DNA of 64,000 nucleotides from Odontocerum albicorne (taxonomy: Eukaryota > Arthropoda > Insecta > Trichoptera > Odontoceridae). Below are positions 57,853-64,000 of the stretch, piece after piece. The notes beneath the pieces were generated by a model. That model did not search any database. It saw nothing but the letters and a program-made list of their open reading frames with translations, and had not been told where the DNA came from. Numbering within the stretch: the stretch's first letter is position 1; each line of letters opens with the position of its first letter. The translations under genes were made by a program, and so were the position numbers. Where the stretch lies: the NCBI GenBank assembly GCA_949825065.1, contig OX463842.1:36079323-36143322 (forward strand), read 5' to 3'.

Positions 57853-58026
57853 CGACCTCCATGGCCTAGTTGGTAAAACGCCTGGATTCCAGGTACAACT
57901 CTCATTGCAACCCATATTTTTTTAGTGTACTTGAAGTTTGTTTAAATACCCTACTAATTGGTTGGAAGAAATTGTACTGTAACATATGCTATGAAAAAAA
58001 TAAAGTGTAATACAATATTTCATTAC
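57853..58026 (+). mobile_element. SINE family B copy with weak B box
   Basis: Head 'cgacctccatggcctagttg' (A box TGGCCTAGTTGG, intact), B-box position 'ggtacaactctcattgcaac' (mutated), tail 'ttggttggaagaaattgtac' and 'aaagtgtaatacaatatttc'. About 174 bp. Confidence 0.75.
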
Positions 58027-58524
58027 ACATTTTTATTTAATATATTTCATAAATATTTAGTGAAATATACCTCGAAGAAATATTTTATCTTCTTTCAAAC
58101 GGATTTGTTTCATTGTATATTATTTTAAAAATTGAATATAAATTTGAAATTTATATCATTGAAAAGAAAAATTACTCTCTTTGAAGTCTAAAAAATACTT
58201 AAAACCCTTTCCATGTAAAAGGTATATTATGCCTATACCATATATACCTATATATTGTATATCTCGAGTTTACCTTCCAAACATATCTCTCTGCATACAA
58301 AATACGGAAGGCGATGGCAATATTCACAATTAACTCTCCAAGATTGCGTATTCCGGTTTGATATTTAAATTCTCAAAATGCTGGATTTGAGTTTTAATAT
58401 ACTTACTTTCTTTTCTTATCACATATCCCCATAATGGAGAATACTCACATATTTCTAGACGCTAGGCCTAAAATATGGTGGCCATTCGTTCAAATATCAT
58501 CAAAAATAAATCATAATCATTATC

Positions 58525-58712
58525 AAAATCGACAACCTCAACCCGGATATGATTCCCATTACAAATAAATTTATTTTAAAAAGAGTTCCTGTGTCATTAT
58601 CACTTAATTCCTTTTTAGCATATTTATAATTGATTGAAAGAAACTGCCACATACCAATAAACTCGCCAGGCTGTACTGCATACAAGAAAAGTGTAATACA
58701 ATGCAGTAATTA
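58525..58712 (+). mobile_element. SINE family B copy lacking its 5' part
   Basis: 'caacctcaacccggatatga' and 'ttcccattac' (B box region) lead to 'attgaaagaaactgccacat', 'aataaactcgccaggctgta' and 'gaaaagtgtaatacaatgca'. The tail is well preserved. Confidence 0.7.
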
Positions 58713-58795
58713 TAATCATACAGTTTTTCTATTGGAAAAACAAAACAGCACATCTCCGCCTCGTTTTATCCTGGCATACATATTTTGCTTTCAAC

Positions 58796-58920
58796 ACATT
58801 CACCATGAACACAATCTTATTTATGAAGCTTTTTGCACATTCACCATGAATACAATCTTATTTATAAAGCTTTTAACACATTCACCATGAACAAACATAA
58901 TCTTAATTATGAAACTTTTA
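58796..58920 (+). repeat. ~42-bp tandem repeat, three copies
   Basis: ACATTCACCATGAACACAAT and the following 'cttatttatgaagcttttt' repeat three times with small differences. Confidence 0.9.
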
Positions 58921-58984
58921 CTTATCCCTCTTTTAAAATACGTGCTACTTCGTATTTCTTGGTTTTTTTCCGAAAATGAACCAG

Positions 58985-59130
58985 ATTTAAAAAAAAAGGT
59001 AAAGTGAGAAGAATGAATAATATAATATTGTGCATGACGAGATTTATGCATGAGAAGGATGCGAAAGTTGTGTGCCTGAATATAAAAGTTTGAAGGTCTG
59101 TTATCTCTACTTACCCCGCAAGGGACACAC
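58985..59130 (+). mobile_element. RTE-type LINE ORF2 end fragment
   Basis: 'gtgcatgacgagatttatgc' to 'gagaaggatgcgaaagttgt' encodes RFMHEKDAKVVC, then 'aggtctgttatctctactta' and 'ccccgcaagggac' give the SVIS.YP.R-like ending shared with 32.7 and 62.5 kb. Confidence 0.55.
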
Positions 59131-59354
59131 CATGATTTTTGTTTGTATGGTATGTATGATACACCTAGGCCGAGAAACAAATATGCGTAAGAGTATTGTC
59201 GTCTACCCCATCGAAAAAGCCTTTCGGATTAGAACTTAGCAACTAGCTGTCCATCGTCGTAGTGTAAGTAACATAACCGCATGCTAAGAAGTAACAATAA
59301 CCAGATAGATGAACGCTTTAACAAACAGAAATCGGACCTGGAAGTCCAGGTTAA

Positions 59355-59405
59355 ATAACAAGTGTCTTACCAACTTGGTCACGGGGGCACCATTAGAAAA
59401 ATGTT
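59355..59405 (-). mobile_element. tRNA-derived SINE head fragment
   Basis: On the minus strand GGTGCCCCCGTGACCAAGTT then GGTAAGACACTTGTT matches the family B A-box region. Confidence 0.45.
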
Positions 59406-59728
59406 CAAGTGCGAGCATTAAACAATCATACTAAAACGCTTCATCGGAACTCGAACACAAAATCCTAGTTTTCATGAACTCTGGTCACCTTAATGAAAGT
59501 GGGTTGCACAGTAAAAAAATATAAGGGGAAGCATGTTTGGGATGGTGGTAAAACCGCCGCCAAGTATTTTTGGGTAAGAAAAATATTTTTAAGTTTCAAC
59601 TTTAAGGTTGTAGATTTTAATTAAATTCTTCCGCATTTTTGGTTAGGTTAATTTTAGTTCTAGAAGCCGCCTTAAATAACAATAAAAATATATCGGTTTT
59701 TAAGTAATAAAATTTATAAAAATACAAT

Positions 59729-59789
59729 GAGGTGCATGGCCGCGCGGTAACGCACTGGACTTCCGTGCGGAAGGTCGTTGGTTCGATCT
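59729..59789 (+). mobile_element. SINE family A head, 3'-truncated
   Basis: GAGGTGCATGGCCGCGCGGT, then AACGCACTGGACTTCCGTGC and 'ggaaggtcgttggttcgat' give intact A and B boxes. Similarity to family A stops right after the B box, where a family B-like sequence begins. Confidence 0.8.
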
Positions 59790-59910
59790 TACCAACTAGC
59801 CCACAGAGCTATTTGATCAGAAAGGTCCAACCGAACATCTCTGTGGGCGTTGATAAGACACTTGACTTCCATTGAGGGATTTCAGTTTAGATTCCGATGG
59901 TATCCGAAAA
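59782..59910. mobile_element. Two SINE B heads facing each other
   Basis: 'atcttaccaactagcccaca' (minus-strand head, 59788 on) and 'atctctgtgggcgttgataa' (plus-strand head, about 59838) form an inverted repeat. The plus head continues 'gacacttgacttccattgag' and 'tttcagtttagattccgatg' (decayed B box). The family A head is joined directly to the first one. Confidence 0.5.
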
Positions 59911-60390
59911 AAAAGATTCAGTCCTGTCTGTAAAAGAGTTCATTTGATGATATTTGTAAGTAGACAGTTTATTGTATGTACAATACATAACGCAGTTAAA
60001 AGTGCAGACTCTCCTCAAGGGTGCTTTAATGAGGGGTTCGTACCCCCTTTTATTGACATAAAATATTTAAAAAAACAAGTTGACTGTAACTTTAAGAAGG
60101 TGGTAGCTGTGAACATTAGATCGACAACTTTCTCGCATCTGCATATGTATAAAAAACCATATTTGGAAATAAAACCGTAGACAACTTACCAAGGAAAGAC
60201 GAACTAAAATTAAACCTTCGTAGATCTTCCGATATATGATAGTAAAACATTCGGTTATAGGTGGAGTGCCATGTATATTTCTAGTGCTCACATATAATCA
60301 TAAACTTTAACGATATTTCCTAAAAATTGATATTTTCAAGTATTTTCCAAATCTATAACAAGTTGAACACGTTCTATTTTTCTACGTATG

Positions 60391-60795
60391 CTTTTTTTTT
60401 TAGTAATCAAAAATACAAACATTTGCCAAAGACTAAACTTATATTTAAATAAGAACTCTTGAGAACTAATCTTCAACTATGATCTAACTTCATTTTATTT
60501 TTCTATATGTAATTTTATTTTTAATAATCTTAATATTTCATTTCTTGGAAATAGTTAACACCTACATACAAACTTATAACTAGATAACAATTCCTACAAA
60601 TTATTATTTGAATACTAATTATACAGCACGTACATGTCACTCATTCAGGTTTCTTGCATTTCATCACATTAACTCCGACTTTGGTTCTAGCTGCAGGTGG
60701 AATACTGTAGGTGGACTGGACTAGTCAGGCAACAGATGATGCTTAGAACTCTGTGATTATAACGATAATGTAGGTCGAACATACTATCGTAAGGC
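60391..60795 (-). mobile_element. Second Jockey-type LINE 3' end
   Basis: The sequence matches the 3' untranslated region of the 8871-10307 element in order: T-tract, 'gtcaaggctata'-like, 'ttaacacctacatac', 'ctagataacaattcctaca', 'tgtaggtggactgg', 'actagtcaggcaacagatga', 'tgcttagaactctgtgatta' and 'gtaggtcgaacatac'. Similarity ends near 60795, before any coding sequence. Divergence from the 9-kb copy is clear, so it is older. No target-site duplication was found by eye. Confidence 0.8.
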
Positions 60796-60911
60796 TCCTT
60801 CAGCATGTTCATTGAATACATATTTATTAGAATTTGCAAAATAGAAGTTGCCATACACTAATGAAAGAAATTTTTTTACTAATAAAAAAATTAATGTTTT
60901 TAAAATCATTT

Positions 60912-61095
60912 AAGACCATGACGGTCTCCTTAACCTGATTGGTAAGACACCTTTCTTCCAATCTAAGAATTTGAATTGCTCTAGGAATCCATAGTTTTGC
61001 ATATGCTTAATGCTTTTTAACATATTTCTAGTTAGTTAGAAGATATTGTCACATAGTAATAAACACGGAGGGTAATGTAGATAATGAAATTTTAT
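60912..61095 (+). mobile_element. SINE family B copy, full length, diverged
   Basis: Head 'acggtctccttaacctgatt' and 'ggtaagacacctttcttcca', decayed B box 'gaattgctctaggaatcc', tail 'agttagaagatattgtcaca' and 'tagtaataaacacggagggt', ending 'aatgtagataatgaaat'. The 3' end agrees with the 22.0 and 37.8 kb variants. Confidence 0.7.
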
Positions 61096-61185
61096 GGGAG
61101 TTAAGGATAAATGAATATTTTGAAAATAATTACAATTCTTAAGTAAGATGAAGCACATCTGACTGAACCAGATGATTGTTCCATA

Positions 61186-61206
61186 GTCGAGCCGAGTGAA
61201 CTGCAA
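61186..61206 (+). repeat. 21-bp sequence shared exactly with 19721-19741
   Basis: See the partner entry. The surrounding sequence is not otherwise similar by eye. Confidence 0.6.
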
Positions 61207-62200
61207 TAGGTAACGTGTAGAAAAGTTTATGATGCCTTAGTACACAATATATGATAGACTCTACCGTCACCAGATCGAATGGCTAGTCCATGCACAGAAA
61301 GAAAATTGAAATTTCCACGTAAATTCTGAGGAAACCTTGGATTGTTCAACACTGCAAAGAGGGTTGATAGTCCTATTTTTAAGCCATTGGAATCTGGCAC
61401 GATATTCATCGAATTTATCAAAACATTTTATATTTAAATCATTTCATAAATATAAATTCAGAACCGTTAGAATTATGTTGAAGATTAAATTTGGATACAG
61501 CCTTATTTCTGCCCACCTTTTGTCATATGTATGGTATTTTTCTATGAAATTAATTTTAAGTCTACCGAATACCAAAACCAAAACCTTTGTCACCCAGAAA
61601 AAATGGTATTTGTGTAGAAAAATATGGAAAAAATGAATAATGGAATAGGAGAAATTTAGCAGCTACTCAGCATTTCATGGCTCAAACTAATCTCAGAATT
61701 CGATATTTCGAAGGTTAACAGGAGCGTAACTGGGGCAAATTTATAAGTTTAGATAAACAAACTCGTATGTGAAACCGCTATCAAGAATCAACAGGAAAAC
61801 ATCAGAACTTTCATAACTGGAACAACAGTCACACACACAAAAGACGAAATTCGAGGTATTTGTAAGAAGATTGAAAAACAATGTGTTTTTGAAGGATATC
61901 AGGAATCAACAAAAAGAAAAGAAATAACCATTTCAATTTCGTAACTTTTGTTTTCATTAAATGATAAGAACAAATATTTATGAAATTTATTTCACAAATA
62001 ATGGTAAAGCAATCCTTTTTGAAAATGTGTATGTAATAAAACTAAATTAGAAATGAACCATTTAAATATATCAGATCAGCTTATTGAATTTAAAAACATG
62101 TATCATAAGAGCCCAGCTTAATAGACATATGCTAAAAGATTATTTTTAAATACACTCTAGTGATTTTACTGAAAGAAGTCAAACCAGAGCTGTAGAAATA
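61207..62200. other. AT-rich DNA, nothing recognised
   Basis: No gene. Lys/Glu/Thr-rich short frames at 61700-61930 show no motif; they could be an old LINE remnant. Confidence 0.5.
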
Positions 62201-62204
62201 CATG

Positions 62205-62605
62205 AACTGATAATAATACATTACATGACAACGTATAGCAGATTACGAAATAAAGTGATTAGGGATGAATGTGAACATAAGGATGACGTATTAAGATGAA
62301 AATAGCACTCAAAGATGGTTTGGGAGGGTGGAATGAATTGATAAAATAGACTAACAAAACAAATAAACTATGCAAATGTCAGTAAGTTTTGTAGAGGAAG
62401 ACCAAGGAAAGTTTGATTGGATTGGAGTGAATGATATTTTGAAAAGAGGGAAATGTAAAAATCAGAAAATTCGTCGGAGTTAGTTGAGAACTATGGATAT
62501 ATAAGAAGCGAAAGATGTGCGTCATGATAGGAAAATGTCTGGCGCTTTGTCATTTCTGCTTACCCCGCCAGGCAAATAGCTTGATGGCGTATTCGAGTAT
62601 GTATG
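62205..62605 (+). pseudogene. RTE-type LINE ORF2 C-terminus and 3' end
   Basis: 'acatgacaacgtatagcaga' and 'actcaaagatggtttgggag' correspond to the 55-kb copy. In broken frames, 'agtttggttagaggaagacc'-like sequence gives FCRGRPRK, then NDILKRGKCKNQKIRR and EAKDVRHDRKMSGAL. It ends 'cttgatggcgtattcgagta' and 'tgtatgtat', a (TATG)n tail. Confidence 0.75.
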
Positions 62606-62689
62606 TATTAATTTTCAATGATGAATTGATTTATATGACAAGTTGATTTATATTATCTCTGTAATATGTATTGATTTAATACGTCATAG

Positions 62690-62765
62690 TAAAACAATCG
62701 GGTGGGTTTATGCCAAGTGGCAAACTTTTTCAATCAATCAGACAAAAGTAAATTAATGAAGACAC
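62690..62765 (-). mobile_element. SINE family B tail fragment
   Basis: 'gtgggtttatgccaagtggc' and 'aaactttttcaatcaatcag' are the complement of the family B tail. Confidence 0.45.
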
Positions 62766-63181
62766 ATGATTACAAAAAACTATTCAAATCAATATTAATG
62801 CGAACAAAAGTACAAACAATATAAAAACAACAATCAAATTGAAATATCATCAAAGAAAAAGGAAGGAAAACTGGAGAGACAAGAAAAATGGGAAATGAAA
62901 CATGTAACATAACAGACTTGAAATTAAGATTTATTCTATCGATTTTCTAAACATGCCAATGGTGGAGAGAGTTTAACCTTATGTGGTAACTGGTTCCAGA
63001 CTCTCATTGCATGTGCAGTTAAGGATAACGTATGAAAAGAGGAACAGCGAAACAGGAAAGACTATAAACAACCTTGGTTTTATTTTTGGTCAAAATATGG
63101 CTACTGTCCAAATCGATGAAGTTTACTCCTTACTGCAACTTTCAATTTATTAAGATATTTTAAGGGCTGTTTTATTTTGAA

Positions 63182-63335
63182 TATCACTTCAAGTACATAC
63201 ATATATACATACCATCACGCCATTTCCTTGTCGGGATGGTCAGAGAGAACAAAGTGCCAGACTTTCCTATCTAGACACACATCTTCGCCTCTTCTACATC
63301 CATACTCCTTTTCATACATCTCCTACGGGTTCCCC
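63182..63335 (-). mobile_element. RTE-type LINE 3' end with (TATG)n tail
   Basis: On the plus strand: 'acatacatatatacatacca', 'tcacgccatttccttgtcgg', 'agtgccagactttcctatct' and 'cttcgcctcttctacatcca'. Closely similar to 23378-23560. The frame at 63177-63455 is not a gene. Confidence 0.75.
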
Positions 63336-63480
63336 TCACTTTATTATTTCGTGCTTTCAAAATATTGTTCCTTTGATACAACCTATTATTATTACTCCCT
63401 TGATACTGCCGATTTTTATTTACTTCAAGCGTACACTATTCAAGTACATTTTTAAAATGAATTTGATACATACCAAAAAC

Positions 63481-63604
63481 CTAACATTCCGTGGAATACG
63501 TACAGAATATCAGAATGCAAGTTTGATTGCAAACAATAAAATCTAACATTCCGTGGAATACGTACAGAATATCAGAATGCAAGTTTGATTGCAAACAATA
63601 AAGA
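63481..63604 (+). repeat. 62-bp tandem duplication, nearly perfect
   Basis: CTAACATTCCGTGGAATACG and the following 40 bases occur at 63481 and 63543. The unit contains the near-palindrome ATTCCGTGGAAT. Confidence 0.95.
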
Positions 63605-63658
63605 TTGTTAAAAAAAATCAAAGAAAAATGATATGATTGAATTATTAATGACACACTT

Positions 63659-63952
63659 TTGAAAGAGGTCAAATATGCTTCGATCATCCAAATGTCCAAA
63701 AGCATGGAGAAAGGCTTCATCCTAGACCCTAGTAATGGTGGCGCCCGTGGCTGGGAATGCTCACGCCATCCATTAGACATCCGATCCCACATCAAAATAA
63801 TCCTGGCGACACGGCCGACGTATGACATGTATCATCATCACGGCTCAAAATATTTTTTACAATGCCTAACTGGAAAAATATCGAGAGTTTTCCGTCTCTA
63901 TCCTTGGAGGAGATGTATGATGCTTTCTGAAAATATTTACGGGTTCTCGTAA
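63659..63952 (+). CDS. Unrecognised open frame in GC-richer DNA at window edge
   Basis: An open frame of 97 codons with KEVKYASIIQMSKSMEKGFI, LDPSNGGARGWECSRHP and HIKIILATRPTYDMYHHHG. The segment 63700-63830 is GC-richer than its surroundings. The minus strand is open over almost the same stretch (63481-63828), so strand is undecided. 'GFILDP' followed by a charged stretch is vaguely like phrases in LINE-encoded proteins, but this is not enough to assign it. Could be an exon or an old transposon fragment. Confidence 0.2.
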   Translation: MKEVKYASIIQMSKSMEKGFILDPSNGGARGWECSRHPLDIRSHIKIILATRPTYDMYHHHGSKYFLQCLTGKISRVFRLYPWRRCMMLSENIYGFS

Positions 63953-64000
63953 CTGGCACGACAGCTTTAAAATTTTGTTAAGAAATACTTAATTATCTTG

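Noticed and set aside
1..64000. CRISPR-like interpretation of the regular arrays
   Set aside because: The arrays are head-to-tail minisatellites without unique spacers, in eukaryotic DNA full of LINEs and SINEs.

Overview
The window looks like gene-poor, strongly AT-rich DNA from an arthropod, most likely an insect. The evidence is its repeat content: a Jockey-type LINE, RTE-type LINE remnants with (TATG)n tails, a second LINE group, mariner elements flanked by TA, tRNA-derived SINEs, an insect-style LTR and many short minisatellites. There is no bacterial gene organisation and no intact host protein-coding gene that I recognise. The window most likely lies between genes or inside very long introns. 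The species cannot be named from sequence alone.

Layout. 1-4312: 3' part of a probable LTR retrotransposon on the plus strand. It has about 3.4 kb of non-coding internal DNA with four unrelated tandem arrays, a polypurine tract and an 864-bp LTR. 4337-8120: a 36-bp minisatellite, a SINE head, a 45-bp minisatellite, a promoter-like cluster near 7.7 kb and a 109-bp duplication. 8852-10326: a 5'-truncated Jockey-type LINE on the minus strand inside a perfect 19-bp target-site duplication. 11-15 kb: two copies of SINE family A, one full SINE family B and RTE tails. 15-23 kb: mostly plain AT-rich DNA, with a possible exon at 19 kb. 23.4-24.5 kb: RTE tail and a degenerate LINE reverse-transcriptase C-terminus. 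25.8-27.9 kb: two GC-rich islands of unknown meaning. 28.5-29.3 kb: RTE-type endonuclease-region pseudogene. 30-39 kb: SINE and LINE scraps and a CpG-dense patch at 34.4 kb. 39430-40728: full-length but dead mariner. 44-48 kb: SINE A, a 41-bp minisatellite, a 390-bp mariner derivative with the same end at both termini, and an RTE 3' end. 49-64 kb: more minisatellites, a short RNA-type hairpin at 53.9 kb, SINE B copies, RTE tails and a second Jockey 3' end.

How the parts relate. Autonomous elements (Jockey-type and RTE LINEs, mariner) and their dependents (SINEs, the mariner deletion derivative) account for nearly everything recognisable. All transposon reading frames seen here are broken. The main observations that known families do not explain are the over-representation of the octamer TACTCGTA/TACGAGTA outside repeats, the wobble-paired hairpin at 53.9 kb, the mariner derivative with two left ends, and a few small GC-rich open segments bounded by splice-like signals.
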